Shown piece after piece: positions 46,863-56,979 of a stretch of 64,000 bases of DNA; position 1 is the first letter of the stretch; each line of letters opens with the position of its first letter. The stretch is from Rhizobium jaguaris (GTDB lineage: Bacteria; Pseudomonadota; Alphaproteobacteria; Rhizobiales; Rhizobiaceae). The position numbers and the translations under genes are program-made. Below the pieces are notes generated by a model that saw only the letters and a program-made list of their open reading frames with translations, was not told the DNA's origin and searched no databases. The stretch covers positions 4,212,501-4,276,500 of the forward strand of contig NZ_CP032694.1 of assembly GCF_003627755.1 (NCBI RefSeq). Direction: 5' to 3'.

Positions 46863-47525
46863 TTAGTCGTCCGAATAGCGTTGCTCCCGCCAGGGATCGC
46901 CATACATGTGATAGCCGTTTTTCTCCCAGAAGCCGGCCCTATCGGCGCCGATGAGCTCGATGCGGCTCAGCCACTTGGCGCTCTTCCAGAAATAAAGATG
47001 CGGCACGACAAGACGCATCGGACCGCCATGCTCACGCGTCAGAGGCTGGCCTTCCCAGGCGGTGGCGAGGATCGCATCTTCGGCCGCAAAATCCGAAAGG
47101 GGCAGGTTGGTGGTATAGCCGTCAAAGCTCGTCAGCAGAACATGATGCGCCTCGGCCGTCGGCATGGCGAGATCCAGCAGATCGCGCGTCGAAACCCCTT
47201 CCCACCTGTTGTCATAACGCGACCAGGTCGTCACGCAATGAATATCACTGACACGGGTGCTTTGCGCGATCGCCTGGAAAACGGTCCAATCGAGGCTGAG
47301 CCGCGTTTCCACAAAGCCGAGCACATCGAGCCGCCAGCTCGACAAGGAAACTTGCGGCTGCACACCGAGATCGAGCACCGGCCAATTCTTGACGAGATGC
47401 TGCCCCGGCGGCAAGCGCTCGGCCTCGGGCCGGCTGATGCGCCCCGTCAGAAACTTGCCCTCGGCCGCCCAGCGGCGTTTGGACGTGGTGAGCTTGCTGT
47501 CGGCGGGGATATGATCGTCGCTCAT
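46863..47525 (-). CDS. Sulfite-oxidase-like molybdopterin protein, cytosolic
   Basis: 220 residues, oxidoreductase molybdopterin-binding fold. The Mo-ligand Cys97 is in SDIHCVTTWSRYD, and HGGPMRLVVPHLYFWKSAKW is the conserved second half of the domain. There is no signal peptide, unlike MsrP/YedY, so it probably stays in the cytoplasm. Substrate unknown. Not linked to the hut genes that follow beyond sharing their strand. Confidence 0.87.
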   Translation of the reverse strand: MSDDHIPADSKLTTSKRRWAAEGKFLTGRISRPEAERLPPGQHLVKNWPVLDLGVQPQVSLSSWRLDVLGFVETRLSLDWTVFQAIAQSTRVSDIHCVTTWSRYDNRWEGVSTRDLLDLAMPTAEAHHVLLTSFDGYTTNLPLSDFAAEDAILATAWEGQPLTREHGGPMRLVVPHLYFWKSAKWLSRIELIGADRAGFWEKNGYHMYGDPWREQRYSDD

Positions 47526-47603
47526 ACAGGTATCCTCTCTGCGGCGCGGGAATAGGATAACCGAGGTATGTCCGTGTCAAGTCAAAGAGCAGTTGATAGC
47601 CGA

Positions 47604-48167
47604 CTATATTGCCTCAACAGCGATGCAAAATAGCTGCGCCTTGCCTGAGATCGAGCGCCGCGTGGCGACTTCGTTCGAGACAAGCAGGCAATCACCCGCG
47701 GCAAGCGCCGCACCATCGATCTCGACATCTCCGCGATGGCAAAGGACAAGGCTGGTCCCGCCCTTCAACTCGACTTCGCTGTTTCCATCAACAGAAACGC
47801 GCTGCACCGAATGCGTGAAGCGACCCCGCTGCGTCATCACGTTGAGATCCGTGATCTTCCCGTCGATCAAAGTTGCCGAAGTCGGCGCATCGGCGGGGAA
47901 AGATAGTGGATCGCTCTCCTGCACGAGCCGGACGGGCCTGTGCCCCTCGATGAAGAGGGTCATCCCCTCGCCATCGAGAATGGATAGCGTGCGATCTATG
48001 CCTGGAAAGACCGAGAACGGCCCGTCCGTGGCAACGGTCGCCATGCTGACGCGCCAGTCGAATTCGGCAAGCCCAGCGCCTTCGGGCGAAACGGCGATCT
48101 CCACCGTTTCGCCGCCGCCGTTTTTCCAGGGCATGCGCTTATGGTCACTGGCGCGCAGCAGCTTCAT
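47604..48167 (-). CDS. hutD: HutD family protein
   Basis: 187-residue cupin-like protein found in hut operons; it tunes histidine use, possibly as a governor of pathway flux, and has no proven enzyme activity. MPWKNGGGETVEIAV near the N-terminus is the family signature. Start is the ATG at 48167, one base after the hutU stop. Last gene of hutIHUD. Confidence 0.9.
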   Translation of the reverse strand: MKLLRASDHKRMPWKNGGGETVEIAVSPEGAGLAEFDWRVSMATVATDGPFSVFPGIDRTLSILDGEGMTLFIEGHRPVRLVQESDPLSFPADAPTSATLIDGKITDLNVMTQRGRFTHSVQRVSVDGNSEVELKGGTSLVLCHRGDVEIDGAALAAGDCLLVSNEVATRRSISGKAQLFCIAVEAI

Positions 48168-48168
48168 C

Positions 48169-49854
48169 TCAGTTCCCCAGGATTGCCGGCAGGCGCAGGC
48201 CCTGCTCCTTGGCGCAATCAATGGCGATCTCGTAGCCGGCATCGGCGTGGCGCATGACGCCGGTCGCCGGGTCGTTCCAGAGAACGCGCTCCAGGCGCCG
48301 CGCCGCATCATCCGTACCGTCGGCGCAGATGACCATGCCGGAGTGCTGGGAAAAGCCCATGCCGACCCCGCCGCCATGATGCAGCGACACCCAGGTAGCA
48401 CCGGATGCAGTGTTCAGCAGCGCGTTGAGCAGCGGCCAATCGGAAACGGCATCCGAGCCGTCCTTCATCGCCTCCGTCTCGCGGTTCGGCGAGGCGACCG
48501 AGCCGGAGTCCAGATGGTCGCGGCCGATGACGACGGGCGCCTTCAGCTCGCCATTCCTGACCATCTCGTTGAAGGCGAGGCCGAGACGGTGGCGATCGCC
48601 TAGGCCGACCCAGCAGATGCGCGCCGGCAGGCCCTGGAAGGCGATGCGATCGCGTGCCATGTCCAGCCAGTTGTGCAGATGCTTGTTGTCCGGCAGCAAT
48701 TCCTTCACCTTGGCGTCGGTCTTGTAGATATCCTCCGGATCGCCCGAGAGCGCGGCCCAACGGAAGGGACCGATACCGCGGCAGAAGAGTGGACGGATAT
48801 AGGCCGGTACGAAGCCCGGGAAGGCGAAGGCGTTTTCGAAGCCCTCATCCTTGGCGACCTGGCGGATGTTGTTGCCGTAGTCGAGCGTCGGCACGCCGGC
48901 ATTCCAGAAGGCGACCATGGCTTCGACATGCACCTTCATCGAGGCGCGAGCAGCGGCCTCCACAGCCTTCGGATCGCTCTCGCGTTTGGCCTTCGCTTCG
49001 GCCACAGTCCAGCCGATCGGCAGGTAGCCGTTCAGCGGATCGTGGGCGGAGGTCTGGTCGGTGACGATATCCGGACGCGGGCCGCCGGCCTTCATGCGCT
49101 TCACCAGTTCCGGGAAGATTTCGGCAGCATTGCCGAGCAGGCCGACAGACTTGGCTTCGCCGGCCTTCGTCCACTTGTCGATCATGGCAAGCGCTTCGTC
49201 GAGCGTCTTCGCCTTCTCGTCGACATAGCGAGTGCGCAGGCGGAAATCGATGCGGGTTTCGTCGCATTCGACGGCGAGGCAGCAAGCGCCGGCCATGACG
49301 GCCGCCAGCGGCTGCGCGCCGCCCATGCCGCCGAGGCCACCGGTCAGGATCCACTTGCCCTTGAGGTTGCCGCCGTAATGCTGGCGGCCGGCCTCGGCGA
49401 AGGTCTCGAAGGTGCCCTGCACGATGCCCTGCGTGCCGATATAGATCCACGAGCCGGCCGTCATCTGGCCGTACATGGCGAGGCCCTTCTTATCCAGCTC
49501 ATTGAAGTGATCCCAGGTCGCCCAATGCGGCACCAGATTGGAATTGGCGATCAGCACGCGCGGCGCGTCCTTGTGAGTTCGGAAGACACCGACCGGCTTG
49601 CCGGACTGCACCAGCAGCGTCTCTTCCTCGGTCAGGGTCTTCAGCGTCGCGGCAATGCGGTCAAAATCATCCCACGTGCGGGCGGCGCGGCCGATACCGC
49701 CATAGACGACGAGCTCGTTCGGATTTTCCGCAACGTCAGGATCGAGATTGTTCATCAGCATCCGCAGCGGCGCTTCGGTCATCCAGCTCTTGGCGTTGAG
49801 TTCCGGGCCGCGCGGCGCACGGATTTCACGGATATTATGGCGTGGATTGGTCAT
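48169..49854 (-). CDS. hutU: Urocanate hydratase
   Basis: 561-residue NAD-dependent enzyme converting urocanate to imidazolone propionate, the second step of histidine breakdown. Conserved segments [18 protein letters not shown] (NAD site), [14 protein letters not shown] and [16 protein letters not shown] match urocanase. Start ATG at 49854 lies one base after the hutH stop; the open frame extends upstream only as overlap. Confidence 0.97.
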   Translation of the reverse strand: MTNPRHNIREIRAPRGPELNAKSWMTEAPLRMLMNNLDPDVAENPNELVVYGGIGRAARTWDDFDRIAATLKTLTEEETLLVQSGKPVGVFRTHKDAPRVLIANSNLVPHWATWDHFNELDKKGLAMYGQMTAGSWIYIGTQGIVQGTFETFAEAGRQHYGGNLKGKWILTGGLGGMGGAQPLAAVMAGACCLAVECDETRIDFRLRTRYVDEKAKTLDEALAMIDKWTKAGEAKSVGLLGNAAEIFPELVKRMKAGGPRPDIVTDQTSAHDPLNGYLPIGWTVAEAKAKRESDPKAVEAAARASMKVHVEAMVAFWNAGVPTLDYGNNIRQVAKDEGFENAFAFPGFVPAYIRPLFCRGIGPFRWAALSGDPEDIYKTDAKVKELLPDNKHLHNWLDMARDRIAFQGLPARICWVGLGDRHRLGLAFNEMVRNGELKAPVVIGRDHLDSGSVASPNRETEAMKDGSDAVSDWPLLNALLNTASGATWVSLHHGGGVGMGFSQHSGMVICADGTDDAARRLERVLWNDPATGVMRHADAGYEIAIDCAKEQGLRLPAILGN

Positions 49855-49855
49855 G

Positions 49856-51391
49856 TCATATCTCCAGAGAGGGCAGGATGCCGGCGGATACGGATGCGTT
49901 GAGTGCGCCTGAGGCGATGAGGTCGCTCGCAGCCTTGAGGTCGTTTGCCATATAGCGGTCTTCATCGAGCGTGGGCACGGCGGCGCGGATGGTGGCGATG
50001 GCAAGCGTCAGTTCGGGGCTGGTGGTCAACGGCGCGCGCAGCTCGACGCCTTGCGCCGCGGTCAACGCCTCGATGCCGATGATGCCAAAGAGATTGTCGG
50101 TCATTTGCAGGAGCCGGCGGGCGCCATGACAGGCCATGGACACATGGTCTTCCTGATTGGCTGACGTCGGCGTCGAATCGACGGAAGCCGGATGCGACAT
50201 CTGCTTGTTTTCGCTCATCAGCGCGGCCGACGTCACTTCGGCAATCATCAGTCCCGAGTTCAGACCGGGCTTTTTCGCAAGGAAGGCCGGCAGGCCATAG
50301 CTCAGCGCCGGGTCGACCAAGAGCGCGATGCGGCGCTGCGAGATGGCGCCGATCTCGCAGACGGCGATGGCAATCTGGTCGGCGGCGAAAGCCACCGGCT
50401 CGGCATGGAAATTGCCGCCGGACACAACGGAATTGTCGGACAGGACAAGCGGGTTGTCGGTGACCGCGTTGGCTTCGATTTGCAGCGTGCGGCCGACTGA
50501 GCGCAGCAGGTCAAGGCAGGCGCCGTCGACCTGAGGCTGGCAGCGGATGCAATAGGGATCCTGGACGCGCTCGTCGCCTTCGATATGACTCTCGCGAATG
50601 ACCGAACCGGCGAGCAGGCCGCGAAGAGCAGCGGCGGTGTCGATCTGGCCCCTGTGGCCGCGCAGCGTGTGGATATCCGGATGGAACGGCGCGGATGACC
50701 CCATGGCGGCGTCGGTCGACATGGCGCCGGTGATCAGTGCTGCCTGCGCGGCGCGATGGGCGCGGAAGAGGCCGGCCAGTGCAAGCGCCGTTGACACCTG
50801 CGTACCATTGATCAGCGCCAAACCTTCCTTGGCAGCAAGCACGACCGGCGTCAGTCCGGCCTTTTTCAGCGCCGCGGCGCCATCCAGCCGCTCTCCGGCA
50901 TAAAATGCTTCGCCATGGCCCATCATCACAGCCGTCATGTGCGCGAGCGGCGCGAGATCGCCGGAGGCGCCGACGGAACCCTTTTCGGGGATGACCGGCA
51001 CGACTCCCTTCGCGAGCATCGCCTCGATCAACCTTACTAGCTCCAGGCGTACGCCGGAGGCACCGCGGCCGAGCGAGACCAGCTTCAGCGACATGATCAG
51101 GCGAACGACGTTCTCCGGCAACGGTTGGCCGACGCCGCAGCAATGCGAGAGGATGAGATTGCGCTGTAGGATGGCCACATCGGCGCTATCGATCTTGATC
51201 GAGGCCAGTTTGCCGAAGCCGGTATTGATGCCGTAGACCGGCGCATTGCCAGCGGCGATCCCGGCGATACGGGCAGCGGCTTTGACGATACCGGCATCAA
51301 AGGAGGCATCAAGCTTGGCAGGCTCGCCGGTCCAGTAGATTGCAGCCAATTGTTTCAGCGACACGGAGCCAGGATGGAGAGTGACGGTCAT
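49856..51391 (-). CDS. hutH: Histidine ammonia-lyase
   Basis: 511-residue lyase converting histidine to urocanate and ammonia. The self-cyclising MIO triad Ala142-Ser143-Gly144 is in [14 protein letters not shown], and catalytic Tyr53 in [12 protein letters not shown]. Start at the ATG at 51391, overlapping the hutI stop (ATGA); the upstream in-frame region codes for hutI. Confidence 0.97.
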   Translation of the reverse strand: MTVTLHPGSVSLKQLAAIYWTGEPAKLDASFDAGIVKAAARIAGIAAGNAPVYGINTGFGKLASIKIDSADVAILQRNLILSHCCGVGQPLPENVVRLIMSLKLVSLGRGASGVRLELVRLIEAMLAKGVVPVIPEKGSVGASGDLAPLAHMTAVMMGHGEAFYAGERLDGAAALKKAGLTPVVLAAKEGLALINGTQVSTALALAGLFRAHRAAQAALITGAMSTDAAMGSSAPFHPDIHTLRGHRGQIDTAAALRGLLAGSVIRESHIEGDERVQDPYCIRCQPQVDGACLDLLRSVGRTLQIEANAVTDNPLVLSDNSVVSGGNFHAEPVAFAADQIAIAVCEIGAISQRRIALLVDPALSYGLPAFLAKKPGLNSGLMIAEVTSAALMSENKQMSHPASVDSTPTSANQEDHVSMACHGARRLLQMTDNLFGIIGIEALTAAQGVELRAPLTTSPELTLAIATIRAAVPTLDEDRYMANDLKAASDLIASGALNASVSAGILPSLEI

Positions 51392-52644
51392 CGGTCGAAT
51401 TTTTCTCCCTTGAAGACGCGGGCATGGAGCGGATTGAAGCCGATGCGATAGACAAGCTCGGCAGGACTTTCGATGTCCCAAATGGCGAAATCGGCAGATT
51501 TGCCAGCCCCTAGCGTACCGGTCTTGGAAAGCAGGCCGAGCGCCCGGGCGCCCTCACGGGTGGCGCCTGCGATGCATTCCTCGACCGTCAGGCCGAAGAG
51601 GGTCGCCGCCATGTTCATCGTCAGCAGCATCGAAGTCAACGGCGAGGTGCCCGGATTGCAGTCGGTAGCGATGGCGATCGGAACACCGGTCTCGCGCAGG
51701 GCTTTGACTGGCGGTTTCTGTTTCTCATGGATGGCATAGAAAGCGCCAGGCAAAAGAACAGCGACGGTGCCGGCCGCGGCCATGGCCTTCACGCCGTCCT
51801 CATCGAGATATTCGAGATGGTCGGCGGAGAGAGCGCCATAGGAGGCGGCAAGCTTGGCGCCGCCGAGATTGGAGAGCTGCTCGGCATGCAGTTTCACCGG
51901 GATGCCGAGCGACTTGGCAAGGTCGAAGACGCGGGCGATCTCGGCCGGCGAAAAGGCGATGCCTTCGCAGAAGCCGTCGACGGCGTCGACGAGACCCTTT
52001 GCACGCGCCTGTTCCAGACCGGATAGGACGACGTCAGTGATGTAATCGCCGTTGCGGCCCCTGTACTCAGCGGGCGTTGCATGCGCGGCGAGATAGGAGG
52101 TGACGACGCGAACAGGACGGGCATCTTCCAGCGCACGAGCGGCTTGCAGCATCTTCAATTCTGATTCGACGCTTAGGCCATAGCCGGACTTCACTTCGAT
52201 CGTGGTGACGCCCTCGGCAAGCAGCGTATCGAGGCGCGGCAGGGCAGCCGCGATGAGATCATTGACGGATAGTGCTCGCGTCGCGTTGACGGAGGAGACG
52301 ATACCGCCGCCGGCCCGCGCGATCTCTTCGTAGCTCGCGCCTTCCAGCCGCATCTCGAATTCGCGAGCACGGTTGCCGCCGTGGACGATGTGCGTGTGGC
52401 AATCGACGAGGCCAGGGGTGACCCAACGACCTTCGAGGTCGACGATTTCGGCATCACCGGTCTCAGGCACATCGCTTTCGCTACCTGCGAAAACGATGTG
52501 GCCATCCTTGATCAGGATCGCACCCTTCTCGACAATGCCGAGCCCAGGCCTGTCTTCTTTCAAGGTCGCGAGACGGGCATTGCGCCAAAGGCGGGTTTTG
52601 CCTTCGAATCTCACGCTATCTTCGGAAGAATTGTTCCCACTCAT
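51388..52644 (-). CDS. hutI: Imidazolonepropionase
   Basis: 418-residue metal-dependent amidohydrolase opening imidazolone propionate to formiminoglutamate. Metal-binding [14 protein letters not shown] at about 80-95 and KLHAEQLSN in the middle are typical. Start at the ATG at 52644 ([10 protein letters not shown]). First gene of the leftward hut operon, transcribed away from hutF. Confidence 0.96.
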   Translation of the reverse strand: MSGNNSSEDSVRFEGKTRLWRNARLATLKEDRPGLGIVEKGAILIKDGHIVFAGSESDVPETGDAEIVDLEGRWVTPGLVDCHTHIVHGGNRAREFEMRLEGASYEEIARAGGGIVSSVNATRALSVNDLIAAALPRLDTLLAEGVTTIEVKSGYGLSVESELKMLQAARALEDARPVRVVTSYLAAHATPAEYRGRNGDYITDVVLSGLEQARAKGLVDAVDGFCEGIAFSPAEIARVFDLAKSLGIPVKLHAEQLSNLGGAKLAASYGALSADHLEYLDEDGVKAMAAAGTVAVLLPGAFYAIHEKQKPPVKALRETGVPIAIATDCNPGTSPLTSMLLTMNMAATLFGLTVEECIAGATREGARALGLLSKTGTLGAGKSADFAIWDIESPAELVYRIGFNPLHARVFKGEKFDR

Positions 52645-52674
52645 CAGCTTTACGCCTTTCCTTATGGGTCCATA

Positions 52675-52686
52675 ATGTATATACAT
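52675..52686. promoter_or_regulatory. Putative HutC operator between hutI and hutF
   Basis: ATGTATATACAT is a perfect 12-base palindrome in the 100-base divergent promoter region, matching the TGTATATACA-type sites reported for HutC repressors. It would let the HutC protein encoded at 54171-54890 repress both hut operons until urocanate is present. Confidence 0.75.
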
Positions 52687-52744
52687 AATAAAAGACTGAC
52701 AAGAGGGATTTTGGATTCTGCATCCAAAAGGAAAGGGTTGGACC

Positions 52745-54088
52745 ATGACGAAACTTCACGCACGTTCGGCATTGCTTCGGGATGGCTGGCAACAGAATAC
52801 CCGGCTAACCCTGGCAGATGGTCGCATCACCGAGATCGAGACTGATGTTGCGCCTGAGGTCGGCGACGAGCGCCATGACGTTCTGGTGCCTGCGATGCCG
52901 AATTTGCACAGCCATGCCTTTCAGCGAGCCATGGCCGGGCTTGCCGAAGTCCGAGGCCCGGCAAACGACAGCTTCTGGAGCTGGCGGACCGTCATGTACA
53001 AATTCGCGCTTTCGATGACCCCCGATCATGTCGAGGCGGTGGCCGCGCAGCTTTATATGGAAATGCTGGAAGCCGGCTTTTCCCGTGTCGGCGAGTTTCA
53101 TTATCTGCATCACGACAAGGACGGCAGCCCCTATGCTGACATCGCCGAACTGGCCGGACGCATAGGCGCGGCAAGCGCTGAGACCGGTATCGGCCTGACG
53201 CTGCTGCCGGTCTTCTACGCGCATTCTGGCTTTGGCGGTGCCGCCCCCATCGATGGCCAGCGGCGCTTCATCAATTCGCTCGATCGGTTCGAAGCGCTGA
53301 TGTCCGGCTGCCGGACGGTCGTTGACCGGTTGCCGGGCGCCGAACTCGGTCTTGCCCCGCATAGCCTGCGGGCAGTGACGCCCGAAGAGCTGACACAACT
53401 CGTATCGCTCGCCGGCGACGGGCCTATCCACATCCATGTCGCCGAACAGGTGAAGGAGGTCGAGGATTGCGTCGCCTGGTCCGGTGCACGGCCGGTCGAA
53501 TGGCTGCTGGATCACGCCCCGGTCGACGCGCGCTGGTGCCTGATCCATGCGACCCACATGACCGACGACGAAACCCGGCGGATGGCTAAAAGCGGCGCGA
53601 TTGCCGGTCTTTGCCCGGTAACGGAAGCCAATCTCGGCGATGGCACTTTTCCAGCACCCCTGTTCCTGGAGGAAGGCGGCCGCTATGGCATTGGCTCGGA
53701 TTCCAATATCCTGATTTCCGTCCCCGAAGAACTGCGGCAGTTGGAATATTCCCAGCGCCTGGCGCTGAGGGCCCGCAATGTCGTCGCCACACCGGGCGGT
53801 TCGACCGCGCGCGCACTGTTTGGTCACGCGCTTGCCGGTGGCGGTACGGCATTGAATGCTCCGTCCGGGCTTTCGATCGGACACTACGCCGATATGGTTT
53901 CACTCGACGTGAGCAGCGCTCCCTATCTCTCCGGCGACCAGATCCTCGATCAGTGGATATTTGCGGGCGGCGTGGCCGTGGACAGTGTTTGGGCGCGGGG
54001 CCGCAAACAGGTCGAAGGCGGGCGGCACAACAGACGGGAAACAATTTCCGCACGATTCCGCGCTGCAATGACCGAACTAATCGGTTGA
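52745..54088 (+). CDS. hutF: Formimidoylglutamate deiminase
   Basis: 447-residue amidohydrolase-superfamily enzyme converting N-formimino-glutamate to N-formyl-glutamate and ammonia. [15 protein letters not shown] (metal site), [14 protein letters not shown] and [10 protein letters not shown] fit HutF. Its presence marks the five-step pathway; the final deformylase HutG is not found in the window. AAAGGAAAGGG is upstream of the ATG. Confidence 0.95.
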   Translation: MTKLHARSALLRDGWQQNTRLTLADGRITEIETDVAPEVGDERHDVLVPAMPNLHSHAFQRAMAGLAEVRGPANDSFWSWRTVMYKFALSMTPDHVEAVAAQLYMEMLEAGFSRVGEFHYLHHDKDGSPYADIAELAGRIGAASAETGIGLTLLPVFYAHSGFGGAAPIDGQRRFINSLDRFEALMSGCRTVVDRLPGAELGLAPHSLRAVTPEELTQLVSLAGDGPIHIHVAEQVKEVEDCVAWSGARPVEWLLDHAPVDARWCLIHATHMTDDETRRMAKSGAIAGLCPVTEANLGDGTFPAPLFLEEGGRYGIGSDSNILISVPEELRQLEYSQRLALRARNVVATPGGSTARALFGHALAGGGTALNAPSGLSIGHYADMVSLDVSSAPYLSGDQILDQWIFAGGVAVDSVWARGRKQVEGGRHNRRETISARFRAAMTELIG

Positions 54089-54170
54089 AAAAGAGCTTTT
54101 CCTCACGGCATACTGGAACCTAAACAATAAAGCGGCGAATCCCAGATCTCACGAGGAAGCGGTCGACGGC

Positions 54171-54890
54171 ATGACCACAGGCAAAGAGGCGACCCTGCAT
54201 CAGCGTATCCTGAGCGATATCGAGAGCCGGATCGTTTCCGGCGATTGGCCGCCCGGCCATCGGATTCCCTTCGAGCTTGCGCTGGCGGAACAATATGATT
54301 GTTCGCGCATGACGGTGAACAAGGTGCTGACGCAGCTCGCCCGGGCCGGGTTGATCGAGCGGCGCAAGCGCTCGGGGAGTTTCGTCACACAGCCGCAAGC
54401 GCAGTCGGCGGTGTTGGAAATCCACGACATCAAGTCGGAAATCCTGTCGCTGAATCTGCCCTACTCCCACAGGATCGTGAAGCGTGCCAAGCGCAAGGGT
54501 CGCCCCGAGGATGGGCGGCGACTGCAGTTTGCCGGCGCAGTCCCGGTATTGGAAATCACCTGCATCCACTATGCCGGTCAACGGCCCTTCTGTCTGGAGG
54601 ACCGCGTAATTAATCTCAACGCCGTACCGGAGGCGGAGCAGGTCGATTTCGATGAATTACCGCCCGGGCCGTGGCTAATCAATCAGGTACCCTGGAGCAC
54701 GGCCGAACACCAGATCCGCGCCATTCCCGCGGACAGCGAAGCGGCTGCCAACCTGGATATTGCCAAGGGCACCGCCTGCCTGGTCATCGAGCGACGCACC
54801 TGGAGCGGCCTCGGCCCAATCACCCATGTTCGTCTCACCTACCCCGGCGACCGTCATACGTTGGTGGCGCGTTTCACGCCGTCCAGCTGA
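54171..54890 (+). CDS. hutC: Histidine utilization repressor, GntR/HutC family
   Basis: 239 residues. GntR winged helix at 10-75 (LAEQYDCSRMTVNKVLTQLARAG) and a UTRA ligand domain at about 95-235 that binds urocanate. Located 82 bases after hutF on the same strand. The likely target is the palindrome at 52675-52686. Confidence 0.95.
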   Translation: MTTGKEATLHQRILSDIESRIVSGDWPPGHRIPFELALAEQYDCSRMTVNKVLTQLARAGLIERRKRSGSFVTQPQAQSAVLEIHDIKSEILSLNLPYSHRIVKRAKRKGRPEDGRRLQFAGAVPVLEITCIHYAGQRPFCLEDRVINLNAVPEAEQVDFDELPPGPWLINQVPWSTAEHQIRAIPADSEAAANLDIAKGTACLVIERRTWSGLGPITHVRLTYPGDRHTLVARFTPSS

Positions 54891-55053
54891 AACCTGCGAT
54901 GCTACTGACGCTGCGCAGGCTCGGCCTGCATGGGATAAGATTATCGGATTGACGGATAGGCCGCACGGGATTGACCAACAGGATGCTGAGTGCAACCAGC
55001 ACCAGCGCCAGAATAAGGGTCAGGCCGATCAAAAGTGGACGAATCGCGATCAT
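54874..55053 (-). CDS. Small single-span membrane protein
   Basis: 59 residues from an ATG at 55053 preceded by GGAGG at six bases. Residues 6-27 (PLLIGLTLILALVLVALSIL) are one strong hydrophobic helix, followed by a basic tail (NPVRPIRQSDN). Not recognised. The stop lies 17 bases inside the hutC 3' end on the opposite strand. The good SD and hydrophobic composition support it, but no family could be named. The remaining 54891-55297 gap holds only this and the next promoter. Confidence 0.5.
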   Translation of the reverse strand: MIAIRPLLIGLTLILALVLVALSILLVNPVRPIRQSDNLIPCRPSLRSVSSIAGFSWTA

Positions 55054-55262
55054 TTCGGTCCTCCAATCGTCCGAGTTCGACGTCTACAGATACAGCAAGG
55101 GGATTATCAGGCAACCAGCCTTATGGCTGAAACGTTGTATAAGGTTTGAAAGTTCCAACCGTAGCCCGAGAATTTCCAGGTTTCGTGAAGGCAAGAACAG
55201 CCGGTTCAAAAAACCGATGTCGCTGTACTCTCCCGGTGAGTTCGGTCTGCAGTTCTACAGGC

Positions 55263-55289
55263 TTGACAGGCACCCTACCAATAGGTAGG
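55263..55289 (+). promoter_or_regulatory. Promoter and palindromic operator of the tetR gene
   Basis: TTGACA at 55263-55268 followed by CCTACCAATAGGTAGG at 55274-55289, a perfect inverted repeat placed where RNA polymerase would bind. The half-sites CCTAC and GTAGG with a 6-base spacer recur at 56156-56171, which suggests autoregulation and control of the next operon. Confidence 0.7.
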
Positions 55290-55297
55290 CAAAACGG

Positions 55298-55897
55298 ATG
55301 AGCAATATTTCGACAAAAGCAGACGAAATCGTGCAATCGGCACGCGGCCTGATCATCGCGGGCGGCTACAATAGCTTCAGCTTCGCCGACATTTCCGCAG
55401 AGGTCGGCATTCGCAAGGCCAGCATCCATCACCATTTTCCGACCAAGGCCGATCTCGTTAGGATCGTCGTGGCGCGCTATCGGGAAGAGGCGCGGCAGGG
55501 CCTCGCCAGGGCTGATGCCAATATTGCCGATCCCATCGCCCGCCTTCGGGCCTATACAGGCTTCTGGGAAGCGTGCATCACAGACAACACCGCCCCCTTC
55601 TGCATCTGCGCCATGTTGGCCGCCGAGCTGCCGGTGCTGCCAGCCGATGTCGCCGTCGAAGTACGCGGCCATTTTCGCGATCTCGCAGGCTGGCTTGCGG
55701 CCGTGATGAAACAAGGGGAGGCCGAAGGCCGATTTGTTCTGCCGCGTCCGGCCGCGGAGGAAGCCCTCTCCTTCATGGCGACCGTACATGGCGCCATGCT
55801 CTCGGCGCGAGCCTATGGCGATCCCACAGTCTTTGCCACCGTCGTCGAACCGCTGTTCGACCGGCTAGAGCATCCCGCGTCAGGCGGAATCACCTAA
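55298..55897 (+). CDS. TetR/AcrR-family regulator
   Basis: 199 residues. TetR helix-turn-helix at about 8-55 (IVQSARGLIIAGGYNSFSFA, RKASIHHHFPTKADLVRIV), then a helical effector domain with cysteines in FCICAMLAAELP. The first helix and HHHFPTKADL are typical of the YcdC/AcrR-like branch. Upstream and downstream palindromes of the same type suggest it controls itself and the exported protein/cytochrome/molybdo-enzyme cassette. Confidence 0.9.
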   Translation: MSNISTKADEIVQSARGLIIAGGYNSFSFADISAEVGIRKASIHHHFPTKADLVRIVVARYREEARQGLARADANIADPIARLRAYTGFWEACITDNTAPFCICAMLAAELPVLPADVAVEVRGHFRDLAGWLAAVMKQGEAEGRFVLPRPAAEEALSFMATVHGAMLSARAYGDPTVFATVVEPLFDRLEHPASGGIT

Positions 55898-55899
55898 AA

Positions 55900-55974
55900 G
55901 CGGATAAGATGCTCTAGATTCAAAAGATTAGAGCGACCTTTGCGCGTTCAAATGAACGCGCGGCGCTCTAGCAG
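55900..55974 (-). repeat. Dispersed intergenic repeat, copy B
   Basis: On the minus strand it reads GCGCGTTCATTTGAACGCGC (a palindrome), then TCTAGAGCATCTTATCC, as in copy A at 4163-4220. It lies immediately downstream of the tetR stop and contains extra AGAGCG/CGCTCT inverted pairs. It may double as a transcript end. Confidence 0.6.
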
Positions 55975-56155
55975 TTCGCCATTAAAATTATCAATTTTCC
56001 GTTGTCTTAACGGGTAACGCTACTCTCACGCTTGTTTGATTGGCGGAGCTACCGAGTGGTAGATAGGATCTCGCCGTTGCATTGAGATGAGGATCTTTCC
56101 CAGTTCTCTCATGCAAGGAATTTTGTTGGCTGGCCTCGGCCGCTATCTCGAAAAG

Positions 56156-56171
56156 CCTACCGACTAGTAGG
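56156..56171. promoter_or_regulatory. Second copy of the TetR operator
   Basis: CCTAC-CGACTA-GTAGG, same half-sites and 6-base spacer as the site at 55274-55289, positioned 21 bases before the start codon of the exported protein gene. Together they define a small TetR regulon. Confidence 0.65.
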
Positions 56172-56191
56172 TATAGCAAGGGAGACTATTC

Positions 56192-56815
56192 ATGGATCGC
56201 AAGCTTCTGACGAAGGGCGTATTGGCATTGGCAGCCGGCGCGGTCGTAACGCTCGCCGCCCTGCAGGGCGCCAACGCCGCCGATCGAGTCCGCGTACGCG
56301 GCACGATCGAAAGCCTCGATGGCGATACCCTCAAGGTCAAGTCTCGCGACGGCAAGGACGTCACCGTGATGCTGAAATCCGGCTGGGGCGTCACCGGCGT
56401 AACCAAGGCCTCGGCGGCCGACATCAAGTCTGGCGATTTCGTTGGCATTGCGAACGAGCCGACCGATAGCGGCGTTGCCGGCGCCATCGAGGTCGTGATC
56501 TTTCCAGCCTCGATGAAGGGCACCGGCGAGGGTGACCGCCCCTGGGATTCGAAGCCGAACAGCTCGATGACCAACGCGACGGTTGCCAACGCCGTAAAGT
56601 CGGTCAACGGCCCGACGCTGACGCTGACCTATAAGGGCGGCGAGAAGAAAATCAACATCCCGGACGGAACCCCTGTCGTGACCTTCGCATCGGCCACCAA
56701 GGACGATCTGAAGACTGGCGCCGGCGTCTTTATCACTGGCGAAACCGCAGGCGACGGCATGGTTTCCGCCGATCGCGTTGCCGTTGGCGTCAACGGCACC
56801 ATTCCGCCGATGTAA
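56192..56815 (+). CDS. Exported protein, DUF5666-like
   Basis: 207 residues. Signal peptide at 1-29 (ends GANA-AD). Two repeated beta-rich units follow (RVRVRGTIESLDGDTLKVKS and SVNGPTLTLTYKGGEKKINI), resembling the OB-like DUF5666 repeat. Function unknown; probably periplasmic. AAGGGAGA precedes the ATG. It heads a cassette with a cytochrome b and a molybdopterin oxidoreductase and has the TetR-type site directly upstream. Confidence 0.8.
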   Translation: MDRKLLTKGVLALAAGAVVTLAALQGANAADRVRVRGTIESLDGDTLKVKSRDGKDVTVMLKSGWGVTGVTKASAADIKSGDFVGIANEPTDSGVAGAIEVVIFPASMKGTGEGDRPWDSKPNSSMTNATVANAVKSVNGPTLTLTYKGGEKKINIPDGTPVVTFASATKDDLKTGAGVFITGETAGDGMVSADRVAVGVNGTIPPM

Positions 56816-56979
56816 TCTTCCCGCCAAGGGAAGTTTGCAGGCCCGGCGGCACCCGCCCGCGAGGCTTGCCACGGCGCTCCGCATTCAGCTCTCTCGCTGA
56901 CGGAGCGCCGCGCCTTCTCCGGTCGATTTGTGCTACTATGCAGCCTGGGTTCAGTGAAGATTTCGAGAGGAGCCTAGCG

